64,000 nt of DNA from Sorangium cellulosum So0157-2. Its GTDB lineage: Bacteria; Myxococcota_A; Polyangia; Polyangiales; Polyangiaceae. Shown piece by piece: positions 46,325 to 54,377 of the stretch. Location of the stretch: NCBI RefSeq assembly GCF_000418325.1, contig NC_021658.1, positions 5,071,501 through 5,135,500 on the forward strand, in the 5' to 3' direction. Within the stretch, counting starts at the first letter, position 1, and every line of letters begins with the position of its first letter. A program made the translations under genes and the position numbers. The notes beneath the pieces were generated by a model. It was not told the origin of the DNA. It made no database searches and saw nothing but the letters and a program-made list of their open reading frames with translations.

Positions 46325-48123
46325 TCCCCCTCGTCCTCGATCGGGAGCGCCGGCTCGCCGGAGCCGTCGTCGGCCGGCTTGGACTCCTTGAGGAGGTTCT
46401 GGTCGTACTTCACCTCGCTGCCGATCGTCGACTTCAGCCGGCGGAGGTACCCGACGAGCGCGTCGTTCTGCTTCGCGGCGCGCATCGCGGCGGTGTAGAA
46501 CTCGCGATCCTTGTCCCACTGCTCCTGGCTCGCGGAGGTCTTCTCCTTGAGCTGGATCACGGCGTAGCCGTTCTCCAGCGCCACGACGTCCTTGGGCAGG
46601 TCGCCCGGCTTGTCGAGCTGGAAGGCGATGCGCGCGGCCTCGGTGCTGTCCCTCGCGTCCGTGATCGGCGAGCCCGACACGTTGAACGGCAGGCTCGTCT
46701 CGACCGTGGGCCGGTTCGGGTGGTTCGCCATCGTGTAGGGCGGCCGCGCCTCGCCAGGCGCGGCCTGGGCGCCATCCTTCGCCGCCTCGTCCTTGCTCCC
46801 GTCCTGCTTCGCGGCGGCGGGCTGCTCGCCCGGCTTCGCCCCGGCGCCGGCCTTGTCCTTCGCGGGCGCGAGCTGGGCCAGGTGCGCGGCGAGCGCGTCG
46901 TCCAGCGACGTCCCGCCCGCGGCGGCGGCGAGCACCTGCTTCGCGGCCTCGGCCGCGAGCCGCTCCGATTCGTGGGCCGTGTAGAGGTCGCGCGCCGTCT
47001 CCAGCCGGCCGATCTTCTCGGCGTCGGCGTCCTTCGCGATCTGCTCGAGCTTGATCACGTGGAAGCCGTCCTCGGTCTCGATGATGTCCGAGACCTCGCC
47101 CGCCTTCATCGCGAAGAGCTTGTCCTCGACGGGCTTGCTGAGCCGGCCCTTGGTCACGCAGCCGAGCTCGCCGCCGCGCGCCGCGCTCGGATCGTCGCTC
47201 GCGCCGCGCGCCACGTCGGCGAAGCTCTCGCCCTTCTTGAGGCGCTGCACCGCCGCCTCGATCCGCGCCTTCGCGGCCGCCTTGCCCGCCTCCGGCCCCT
47301 GCTCGGCCTCCGCGGGCTTCACCTCGACCATCAGGTCCCGCGCGACGCGGCACTCGGGCAGGTACTGCGCCTTGCGCCCCTCCCAGGCCTTGTCGAGCTC
47401 TTCCTTGTTGGCGTCCGCCCAGGCCTGGATCGCCTTCTCCGACGTGTCGACGACGAGGTCGCCGTAGAAGCGCCGGTCGAAGCGCACGTAGCTGAGCGTC
47501 CGGGTCGACTTCTCGCGCGAGAACTGCTCGAAGGCCTCGTTCTCGCCGACCCGGACGCGCGCGCGGATGAGATCGCGCATCCGCGCGGCGACGAGCTCCT
47601 TCCGCTGGTAGTCGCGGAAATCGGTCGGGCTCATCTTCGTGATCGCCCGGATCTGCTTCTCGTACTGCTTGCTGTCGAACTTCTTGGTCTGGCGGTTGCG
47701 GACGTCCAGGTAGCGAATGAGGTCTTCCCGGAGATTGAGGGCATAACCGACCTGACGGATCTTGTCGGCCGGCAGCGAGACACGCACCCTGCCGGCCACG
47801 AGCTCGGACGTCAGCTCGTCGTCCGACACGGTGATCCCGAGGCGCTTCGCGTCCTCGTTGAGCAGCCAGCGCTCGTAGAGCCCCTCCGCCGTGAGCCGCC
47901 GGTAGCCCATCGCCCGGAGGCGGTTTTCGTCGACGCTGCGCATCGCGAGCAGGTTCCTCGAGGCGTTGAACTCGACCGAGGAGATGCAGCTGCCTCGGAC
48001 CTCGACGGCGCAGGTGCTCGCGGCCGACTGCACGGGGCCCGTGTTCGGGCGGAACTGGACGATGAAGACGACGGCGATCGCGATGACGATGGCGGCGCCG
48101 AAGATTTGGCTCAGTCTGTTCAC
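46321..48123 (-). CDS. Membrane-anchored PpiD/SurA-like peptidyl-prolyl isomerase
   Basis: 600 residues from a GTG at 48123 (MNRLSQIFGAAIVIAIAVVF), preferred because it places the single membrane anchor at the N-terminus as in PpiD; a longer frame to 48198 adds only Arg/Pro-rich residues. A SurA_N-like helical part is followed by a parvulin domain (~270-390) with KKGESFADVARGASDDPSAA, GGELGCVTKGRL and GEVSDIIETEDGFHVIKL. A second, weaker parvulin-like region follows near the C-terminus (GDLPKDVVALENGYAVIQLKE). It should help fold exported proteins. It is translationally coupled to the M16 peptidase. Confidence 0.85.
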   Translation of the reverse strand: MNRLSQIFGAAIVIAIAVVFIVQFRPNTGPVQSAASTCAVEVRGSCISSVEFNASRNLLAMRSVDENRLRAMGYRRLTAEGLYERWLLNEDAKRLGITVSDDELTSELVAGRVRVSLPADKIRQVGYALNLREDLIRYLDVRNRQTKKFDSKQYEKQIRAITKMSPTDFRDYQRKELVAARMRDLIRARVRVGENEAFEQFSREKSTRTLSYVRFDRRFYGDLVVDTSEKAIQAWADANKEELDKAWEGRKAQYLPECRVARDLMVEVKPAEAEQGPEAGKAAAKARIEAAVQRLKKGESFADVARGASDDPSAARGGELGCVTKGRLSKPVEDKLFAMKAGEVSDIIETEDGFHVIKLEQIAKDADAEKIGRLETARDLYTAHESERLAAEAAKQVLAAAAGGTSLDDALAAHLAQLAPAKDKAGAGAKPGEQPAAAKQDGSKDEAAKDGAQAAPGEARPPYTMANHPNRPTVETSLPFNVSGSPITDARDSTEAARIAFQLDKPGDLPKDVVALENGYAVIQLKEKTSASQEQWDKDREFYTAAMRAAKQNDALVGYLRRLKSTIGSEVKYDQNLLKESKPADDGSGEPALPIEDEGE

Positions 48124-48253
48124 GAAGGGCTCGCTCCCGGGGCGTGCGCCGCTCGCTCCTCGAGCGGCCTCCCGCCTTGGCCAGGCGCGGCATAGCACGG
48201 CGTCGACGGCGTGTCTTTGACGGCGGTCGAGAGCGGGGCTAGGGGCTCAGGCC

Positions 48254-48763
48254 ATGGCAAGCTCGAAGTCACACCTCCCTGATTGCGGCCTCTACCTGAC
48301 GACAAAGCCGCTCCCCGGAAACGAAGACAAGGTGCCTGCCGGCATCCTCGTCTCCTTCCACAACCACTCGGACAACGGTCTGCCGACGGTCACGACGCCC
48401 GATCACAACGTGCACAACCGCTGGCACTTCCACGGCCCCGCGGTCCCGTTCCGCGGAACGACGTGGGCGGACACGCTGCAGCGCCTCCCCGCCGAGGGGT
48501 TCTACACGCTGCGCAAGGAGCTCTCGTTCGACGGCGGCAGCTGGCCGAAGGGCACGCTGGTGCAGCTCGGTTACACGCAGGCGGGCATGCCTATCCTCTT
48601 CATCGCCCGCGTGCGCTCGCGGCTCCAGGAGAACGACCTCTACTTCTCCGACAAGGGCGTGGGCATCAAGCGCGACCAGCTGTCCCTGCTCGAGCCCGTC
48701 TCCGTCTTCGAGGAGCCGAGCGACGGATCCGGCCACAAGCCCGACCACGCCGACGCTCACTGA
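48254..48763 (+). CDS. Conserved-looking hypothetical protein
   Basis: 169 residues from the ATG at 48254. I do not recognise the family. It has a globular composition with many aromatic residues and His (VSFHNHSDNGLP, NRWHFHGPAVPFRGTTW) and a beta-rich pattern (FYTLRKELSFDGGSWPKGTL, LVQLGYTQAGMPILFIARVR). There is no signal peptide or membrane segment. The C-terminus is acidic and His-rich. It is divergent from the foldase gene. Codon bias is strong in this frame, so it is very likely real. Confidence 0.65.
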   Translation: MASSKSHLPDCGLYLTTKPLPGNEDKVPAGILVSFHNHSDNGLPTVTTPDHNVHNRWHFHGPAVPFRGTTWADTLQRLPAEGFYTLRKELSFDGGSWPKGTLVQLGYTQAGMPILFIARVRSRLQENDLYFSDKGVGIKRDQLSLLEPVSVFEEPSDGSGHKPDHADAH

Positions 48764-48850
48764 GCGAGCTCGCGCTCACGTCCACGCTGAATATCAGCCG
48801 CGACCGACTTTTCTGTCCTCGGGCACGGCGTGTGCTTGTAATTTTCTTCT

Positions 48851-49225
48851 GTGATTCGACGCAGAACCCTCACTCCCCCGTCGCTCCAGATTCCCCCTGA
48901 GCTCCTGGCCAACCGCCGCAGGAGCGCCCGCCGCGAGCTGAGCGAGCGGGTCCGCCTGGAGACCGGCGACCGCGCCGTCTCCGGCTGGACGCTCAACGCG
49001 AGCGTCGGCGGGCTCCGGGTGGTGATAGAAAATTCACTCGACCCCGGTACGGAGTTAACGGTCTGGCTCGACGGCAGGGCCCCGCGCCCCGGCCGGATCA
49101 TGTGGGTGCAGGACGAGCCGGACGGCTCCATCGTCGGGGTGTGCTTCCTGGATGGCCCCGACGGCGCCGAGGGCGGCGGCGGGCTGGACGCCGGGGCGTC
49201 GCGGTCGTCACGGTCGCGCTCGTGA
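48851..49225 (+). CDS. PilZ domain protein
   Basis: 124 residues from a GTG at 48851; no ATG or strong ribosome site is available nearer the domain. It carries both c-di-GMP-binding signatures: RRSAR (RxxxR) near residue 24 and NASVGGLRV ([D/N]xSxxG) about 25 residues later, followed by PilZ-type strands (LTVWLDGRAPRPGRIMWVQ, GVCFLDG). It is a single-domain protein and probably an effector that binds a partner when c-di-GMP rises. The last ~20 residues are Gly/Ser/Arg-rich and likely disordered. Confidence 0.85.
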   Translation: MIRRRTLTPPSLQIPPELLANRRRSARRELSERVRLETGDRAVSGWTLNASVGGLRVVIENSLDPGTELTVWLDGRAPRPGRIMWVQDEPDGSIVGVCFLDGPDGAEGGGGLDAGASRSSRSRS

Positions 49226-49271
49226 GCGGCACGAACGCGCCGGCGCGCCAAAGCGCCACACCCCCGTGAAC

Positions 49272-49326
49272 GCTGTCAGCTTGACGAGGCACCCGCAATT
49301 TTGCGATGGATGTTCCTGCTGACAGC
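49272..49326. promoter_or_regulatory. 9-bp inverted repeats flanking a possible promoter
   Basis: GCTGTCAGC (49272-49280) and GCTGACAGC (49318-49326) are perfect inverted copies 37 bases apart. TTGACG (49281-49286) directly follows the first copy and could be a -35 element, but the -10 hexamer is poor. The site precedes the hypothetical gene at 49353. Confidence 0.4.
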
Positions 49327-49352
49327 TGGGGGTAGCCGGAAACCAGCGGAAA

Positions 49353-49778
49353 ATGCCGACACCCGCGGAGATAAAGAAGGCCCTGCTCCAAGCCGGATTC
49401 GAGGTTTACCGTACCCGGGGCGACGCCGTGCAGGTCGCGGAGCGGGTGCGGGAGAACCTGCTCATGGACTCGGGCATCGTCGTGGGCGCCGAGCCGCTGC
49501 GGGTCGGGCTCGTCGTGCGCGCCCAGCGCAACGATTTCCCGGGCGCGACGGACGAGCAGCTCTTCGAGCGGGCGCGCGGCATGGCCGAGCCCGCCGTGGC
49601 GCGCGGCTACACCGAGGGCGAGGCCGCCCTCCGCCACGTCCGCGACCCCGGCGACGCCGAGCGGACGCTCGACACCTGGTGCGAGGTCCAGTTCGAGAAG
49701 CCCGTGGCGTCGCTCGAGCTCGCCGTCAGCGAGGTGGGGTTCGCCCTCTCGCTGGAGAAGACTGCCCTGCCGCGGTAA
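49353..49778 (+). CDS. Hypothetical protein
   Basis: 141 residues from the ATG at 49353. The N-terminus (TPAEIKKALLQAGFEVYRTR) is helical, followed by a strand-rich core with DSGIVVGAEPLRVGLVVRAQ and FPGATDEQLFERARGMAEPA. There is no signal peptide, membrane segment or known catalytic motif, and I do not recognise the family. It ends 10 bases before the helicase gene, so the two may be co-transcribed. Confidence 0.65.
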   Translation: MPTPAEIKKALLQAGFEVYRTRGDAVQVAERVRENLLMDSGIVVGAEPLRVGLVVRAQRNDFPGATDEQLFERARGMAEPAVARGYTEGEAALRHVRDPGDAERTLDTWCEVQFEKPVASLELAVSEVGFALSLEKTALPR

Positions 49779-49788
49779 GCGGTAGACG

Positions 49789-51909
49789 ATGCCCTTCGAC
49801 CGAGCCGCGAGCCTGCTCGGGCCCTCCGGGCCGTTCGCGCGCGGGCTCCCCGGGTACGAGGACCGGGAGGGGCAGCTCGCGATGGCGAGCGCCGTGGAGC
49901 GGGCGATCGCCGAGGACCGCGTCCTCCTCTGCGAGGCCGGCACCGGGACCGGCAAGACGCTCGCCTACCTCGTCCCCGCGATCCTGAGCGGCCGCAAGGT
50001 CGTGGTCTCGACCGCGACGAAGGCGCTCGAGGACCAGATCTACACGAAGGACCTGCCGCTCGTCGCCGAGCACCTCCGGCTGGATCCGCGCGCGGCGCTG
50101 GTGAAGGGGCTCGGCAACTACCTCTGCCTGCGCCGCTTCAACGAGCTCCGCCACAGCCCCGGCGCGGGCGCCGGGGCGGCGGGGCGCTCGCTGCCGCTCA
50201 TCGAGGCGTGGGCGCAGGAGACCGAGATGGGCGACGTCGCCGAGCTCGCGTACCTCGCCGAGGGGGATCCGGTCTGGCGGGAGGTGGCGTCGTCCAGCGA
50301 GACGCGGCTGGGCGCGTCGTGCGACTACTACGAGGACTGCTTCGTCACGCGGATGAAGCGCGACAGCGAGGCGGCGCGCCTCCTCATCGTCAACCACCAC
50401 CTCTTCTTCGCGGACCTCGCGCTGAAGATCGCCGGTGCGCGCCGCGGCTTCGGCGGCGCGGGCGCGCTCCCGCCGTACGATGCGGTCATCTTCGACGAGG
50501 CGCACCAGCTCGAGGACATCGCGACGAGCTTCTTCGGCGTCCGGGTCTCGCGGGCGCGGGTCGACTCGATGCTGCGCGACGCGGACCGCGCGTTCATCGC
50601 GTCGGGCCTCGCCGACCGCATCCTCGGCCGGGGCGAGGGGACGGCGATCACGGCCGTCGTGCGCGAGTCCGCGGACGCCCTCTTCGATCGGCTCGCGGCG
50701 CTCGGCGGCCCCGCGGCGGGCAGCGGGGATCGCGGCGACGCCCGCGTGCCGCTCCCCAGGGACGCCTGGTCCGGCGAGCTGCTCGAGGCCTACCACCGGC
50801 TCGACAACCACCTCGAGGCGCTCGCCGGGTACGCGAGCGCGAACGCGATCGCCGAGGCGGTGCAGCTCGTCGGCAACCGCGCGGCCCAGCTGCGGGAGGA
50901 CGCCGCGCGGATCGTCGACCCCGCGACGAACCAGGTCACGTGGGTCGAGGTGCGCGGCCGCGGCGTCTCGTTCGGCGCGTCGCCGGTCGATCTCGGGAAC
51001 ATGCTGCGCGAGCACGTCTTCGAGCGGATCGGCGCCGTCGTGCTGACGAGCGCCACGCTCACGACGGGCGGCTCCGGCGGGTCGGGGTTCCGCTTCCTCC
51101 GCTCGCGGATGGGGCTCGACGAGGACGTGCCCGTGCCGATCGACGAGCTCACGGTCCCGTCGCCCTTCGACTACCCGAACGCCGCGCTGCTCTACACGCC
51201 GCGCGATCTGCCCGAGGCGACCGACGCGGCGTTCGTCGAGCGCGCGGCCGATCGCATGGCCGAGCTCATCGGCATCACGGGCGGCGGCGCGTTCGTCCTC
51301 TGCACCTCGATCCGCGCGATGAACGCGCTCGCCGCCGCGCTCCGCGTCCGGCTCGCGCGCGCCTCGGCCGAGGCCCGGGCGGGCGGGGGCGCGCCGCGGC
51401 AGCAGGCGCCGCTGCTCGTGCAGGGGGACGCGCCCAAGGGCACGCTGCTCCGCCGCTTCCGCGCCGAGCGGCACGCCGTGCTGGTCGCGACGATGAGCTT
51501 CTGGGAGGGCGTGGACGTCCCTGGCGAGGCGCTGCGCCTCGTGATCATCGAGAAGCTCCCGTTCGCGGTGCCGACCGATCCCGTCGTCGCGGCCCGGTGC
51601 GCGGCGATCGAGCAGAGCGGCGGCAACCCGTTCATCGCCTACAGCGTCCCGCAGGCCGCGATCACCTTGAAGCAGGGGTTCGGCCGGCTGATCCGCACGC
51701 GGACCGACCGCGGCATCGTCGCGATCCTGGACCGGCGGGTCCGTACGCGCGGCTACGGCCGCGTGCTGCTCGACAGCCTGCCCGACGCGCGCCGGACCGA
51801 GCGCATCGAGGACGTGCGCGCGTTCTGGGCCGCCGCGTCGGCAGGCGCGGGGGCAGAGCGCGCGGAGCGAACGGAAGCGGAGGAGCGCCGGCGGGGCGAG
51901 GCGCCCTGA
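49789..51909 (+). CDS. DinG/XPD-type ATP-dependent DNA helicase with an incomplete Fe-S motif
   Basis: 706 residues. Superfamily 2 motifs are intact: Q-like region DREGQLAMASAV, Walker A AGTGTGKT, STATKALEDQI, DEAH box VIFDEAHQLED, LTSATL, and motif VI GFGRLIRTRTDRG. DinG-type helicases repair DNA and process R-loops with 5'-3' polarity and normally carry four Cys for a 4Fe-4S cluster. Here GNYLC supplies the first and SCDYYEDC two more, but the position matching the second Cys of E. coli DinG (CLNRNC) is in ETRLGASC and holds no Cys. The cluster may be absent or use another ligand. The start at 49789 is directly after the upstream hypothetical. Confidence 0.9.
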   Translation: MPFDRAASLLGPSGPFARGLPGYEDREGQLAMASAVERAIAEDRVLLCEAGTGTGKTLAYLVPAILSGRKVVVSTATKALEDQIYTKDLPLVAEHLRLDPRAALVKGLGNYLCLRRFNELRHSPGAGAGAAGRSLPLIEAWAQETEMGDVAELAYLAEGDPVWREVASSSETRLGASCDYYEDCFVTRMKRDSEAARLLIVNHHLFFADLALKIAGARRGFGGAGALPPYDAVIFDEAHQLEDIATSFFGVRVSRARVDSMLRDADRAFIASGLADRILGRGEGTAITAVVRESADALFDRLAALGGPAAGSGDRGDARVPLPRDAWSGELLEAYHRLDNHLEALAGYASANAIAEAVQLVGNRAAQLREDAARIVDPATNQVTWVEVRGRGVSFGASPVDLGNMLREHVFERIGAVVLTSATLTTGGSGGSGFRFLRSRMGLDEDVPVPIDELTVPSPFDYPNAALLYTPRDLPEATDAAFVERAADRMAELIGITGGGAFVLCTSIRAMNALAAALRVRLARASAEARAGGGAPRQQAPLLVQGDAPKGTLLRRFRAERHAVLVATMSFWEGVDVPGEALRLVIIEKLPFAVPTDPVVAARCAAIEQSGGNPFIAYSVPQAAITLKQGFGRLIRTRTDRGIVAILDRRVRTRGYGRVLLDSLPDARRTERIEDVRAFWAAASAGAGAERAERTEAEERRRGEAP

Positions 51910-51910
51910 C

Positions 51911-51928
51911 GCGCGCCGCGGGGCGCGC
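51911..51928. terminator. GC hairpin between the helicase and glycosyltransferase genes
   Basis: GCGCGCC (51911-51917), loop GCGG, GGCGCGC (51922-51928): a 7-bp stem two bases after the helicase stop, in a 67-base convergent gap. There is no T-run. Confidence 0.45.
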
Positions 51929-51976
51929 GATCCCGGGAGGCGCGCGAGGCGGGGCGAGCGCGCGCCCGGTCGATCG

Positions 51977-53611
51977 TCAAGGGTACGACGTCTTCCCGTA
52001 GATGCACCAGGCGCCGCCCTTCTTCAGGCCGATGGCCTGGCGGAGCTTGAAGTCCTTCTTGAACCTGGGATCGCCGTACGAGGCGCGCGAGGAGGGCACC
52101 GTCGGGTTCTTGCAGTCGGTCCCGGAGGCGATGATCAGGAAGTAGCGCGGGTTCTTGGCGAAGAGCGCGTCGGTGTAGCCGGTCCCCACCTTGTTCGTGT
52201 ACCCGCCCGGGAGGCGCGAGACCTCGGGGCTGAGCAGCCCCAGCATGTCGACCACGGGGAAGCCCGTGCGGTAACCGACGTAGCCGATGTCGGCGATCGC
52301 GATGGGGCCGGGCTCTGCGTTCTGGACGAGCCAGTCGGCCGTGCGCCCGGCCGCGTCGTCCCAGAAGCCCTTGTCGTTGACGAGGATGTTCCGCTGGGCC
52401 CGCACCAGCTCTCCGGTGCGGGTCGCGAGCGTGATCGCGCCGAACGCGGCGATCGCGAGCGACGCTGCCCGCTCGCGGCGCGCGGCGATCGCGCGGATGG
52501 CGTGGTCGGCGAGCAGGAACGCGAACGGCTCCGCGGGGGCCAGGAACCGGAAATACGGCATCCAGTCGCCGCCCACGAAGACGACGTACACGCCGAAGAG
52601 CAGCGCGATCGACGCGATCGCGAGGCCGCTCCGCCGCCGGTGGACGAGGGACGAGGCGACCGAGAAGAGCCCGAGCCAGAGGAAGGCGCCGGCGTGCTGC
52701 GCGTACTTGCGGACGTAGTCGCTGCCGCCCTGGAGCTGCTGCGAGAAGTTGCCGGTCTTCGCGGCGAGCGTGTTCGGGAGCCACGCGCCGTAGTAGCTGT
52801 GCCGCCAGAGCAGGTGGGCGGCGACGGGGAGCGCGAACGTGGCCAGGCGGAGCACGTTCCGCCGCGTGAACGCCTGCTCCGCGTGCCAGATGACGAGCAG
52901 CCCGAGGAACAGCGGCGCCTCCGGTCGGGTGAGCGCGGCGAGCGCGAACACGGCGCCGGACCAGGGGAAGGCGCGCGCCCCCCGAGGCGCGTCGCCCGAG
53001 GCGGCGGCGTCTTCTTCGCGGAAGAAGAGCTCGGTCCCGGCGAGCGTGAGCAGGAGGAAGAGCGGCGTCTCCAGCCCGAACACCGCGTAGCCGGAGAAGA
53101 GGATGCTCGTCGCGAGGAGCCACGTCGCGAGGCAGGGGACGTTCGAGAACGGGCGCAGCCGCCGCGAGAGGAGGTAGGTGGGGACGAGCGCGAGCGCGGC
53201 GCAGGCGGCGCCGAGCACCTTCGACGCCGCCTCGGGCGTCGCGCCGAGCTTCACCGCCGCGGCGAGGAGCACCGTCCAGAGGAAGTTCGTGTAGCCCTCG
53301 ACGCGCTCGCCCACGTTGTAGACGAGCCCATTTCCGTTCGCGAGGTTCTCCGCGTACCGGAACGAGATGTACGCGTCGTCGATCGTGAAGCTCGAGACGC
53401 GCCCCGCCGCCACGAGCGTGACCAGCATCGGCAAGGCCAGCCCGAGCGCGATGTGCAGCCAGTCGGGGAGGGGAGCGCCGGCGAGCCACGCCCGCAGATC
53501 GCGCGCCGGCGCCGTCGGGTGCTCCTCTTCCAGCGCCTCCTCGTCTTCCGTCGACTCGTCGCCTCCCGCCGCTTCGTCCGTATCCACCGCGCTCCTGGGC
53601 TCGTCCTTCAT
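51977..53611 (-). CDS. Polytopic membrane glycosyltransferase (GT-C fold, AftB/PMT-like)
   Basis: 544 residues. An acidic cytoplasmic N-terminus (~50 residues) is followed by about ten or eleven membrane segments and a C-terminal soluble domain. The first external loop holds SFTIDDAYISFRYAENLANG, VYNVGERVEGYTNFLW, matching the catalytic acidic loop of GT-C transferases such as the arabinofuranosyltransferase AftB and related proteins that use polyprenyl-phosphate sugars. LTRPEAPLFLGLL is also typical. The acceptor is unknown. It stands alone and is divergent from the GMC oxidoreductase pair. Confidence 0.8.
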   Translation of the reverse strand: MKDEPRSAVDTDEAAGGDESTEDEEALEEEHPTAPARDLRAWLAGAPLPDWLHIALGLALPMLVTLVAAGRVSSFTIDDAYISFRYAENLANGNGLVYNVGERVEGYTNFLWTVLLAAAVKLGATPEAASKVLGAACAALALVPTYLLSRRLRPFSNVPCLATWLLATSILFSGYAVFGLETPLFLLLTLAGTELFFREEDAAASGDAPRGARAFPWSGAVFALAALTRPEAPLFLGLLVIWHAEQAFTRRNVLRLATFALPVAAHLLWRHSYYGAWLPNTLAAKTGNFSQQLQGGSDYVRKYAQHAGAFLWLGLFSVASSLVHRRRSGLAIASIALLFGVYVVFVGGDWMPYFRFLAPAEPFAFLLADHAIRAIAARRERAASLAIAAFGAITLATRTGELVRAQRNILVNDKGFWDDAAGRTADWLVQNAEPGPIAIADIGYVGYRTGFPVVDMLGLLSPEVSRLPGGYTNKVGTGYTDALFAKNPRYFLIIASGTDCKNPTVPSSRASYGDPRFKKDFKLRQAIGLKKGGAWCIYGKTSYP

Positions 53612-53789
53612 CGGGCGCGGACGATACCGCGATTGTCACACCCGCAACCTCGGGCTGCGTAAAACAGCACGGAAAGGTGTGCGAACATCCCGACGCGGTG
53701 CGAACGAAATTGCGCACTCCGGGCGTCGGATTACGCTGTCGAGGTAGCCAGGCGATGGCTTCCCGCGCTGGGAAGGAAGGAGTCGAGTG

Positions 53790-54377
53790 ATGAGCGAGCT
53801 CGTTGCGCACCTGCCCGTGGTCTGTCTCGTCATTGCCCTTGCGGCGCTCGCCGCCGCCGCCGTGGGCCTCGCCCGCAGGGCCTCGGCGTCCGGCGTCCCC
53901 GCCCGCGCGCTCTCCGTGAGGGAGCGGGCCATCGTGGCTGCCGCCGCCGACGCGCTCTTTCCCGCCGGCGGTCCGATCCCGCTCTCCGGCACCGAGGCGG
54001 GGCTTGTCGAGTACATGGAGCGCTACGTCGCGCGCACGCCGCGGCCGCTTCGGCCGTACATGCGGCTGCTCCTCCACTTCGTCGAGCTCTCGCCCTGCGT
54101 CTTCGGGCCGCGCCGCGCCCGCTTCACGCGCCTCGCGCAGGCCGATCGCATCGCGGTGCTCGCCTCGATGTCGCAGAGCTGCATCTACCTCCGGCGGGTC
54201 ACGTTCCTCTCGCTCCGGACGATGCTCTCGATGGGCTACCTCGCGAACGAGAAGGTCGCCCGCGCGATCGGCGTCGCCTGCTGTCCCACGCCCTTCGAGC
54301 GGCGCGCGGCCGCGCGCGCTCCGGGAGAGCCGGTCGCCGTGAAGCCCCCGTCGCTCGCGCCGGGGGTGACGGCGTGA
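53790..54377 (+). CDS. Small partner protein of a GMC oxidoreductase (gluconate 2-dehydrogenase subunit 3-like)
   Basis: 195 residues from the ATG at 53790, with AAGGAG seven bases upstream (the preceding GTG is less well placed). A hydrophobic N-terminal segment (VVCLVIALAALAAAAVGLA) anchors or exports it. The rest is helical, with VRERAIVAAAADALFPAGGP, the pattern of gluconate 2-dehydrogenase subunit 3 and similar proteins that accompany FAD dehydrogenases. The overlap of its TGA with the GTG of the GMC gene (GTGA) supports a complex. Confidence 0.7.
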   Translation: MSELVAHLPVVCLVIALAALAAAAVGLARRASASGVPARALSVRERAIVAAAADALFPAGGPIPLSGTEAGLVEYMERYVARTPRPLRPYMRLLLHFVELSPCVFGPRRARFTRLAQADRIAVLASMSQSCIYLRRVTFLSLRTMLSMGYLANEKVARAIGVACCPTPFERRAAARAPGEPVAVKPPSLAPGVTA

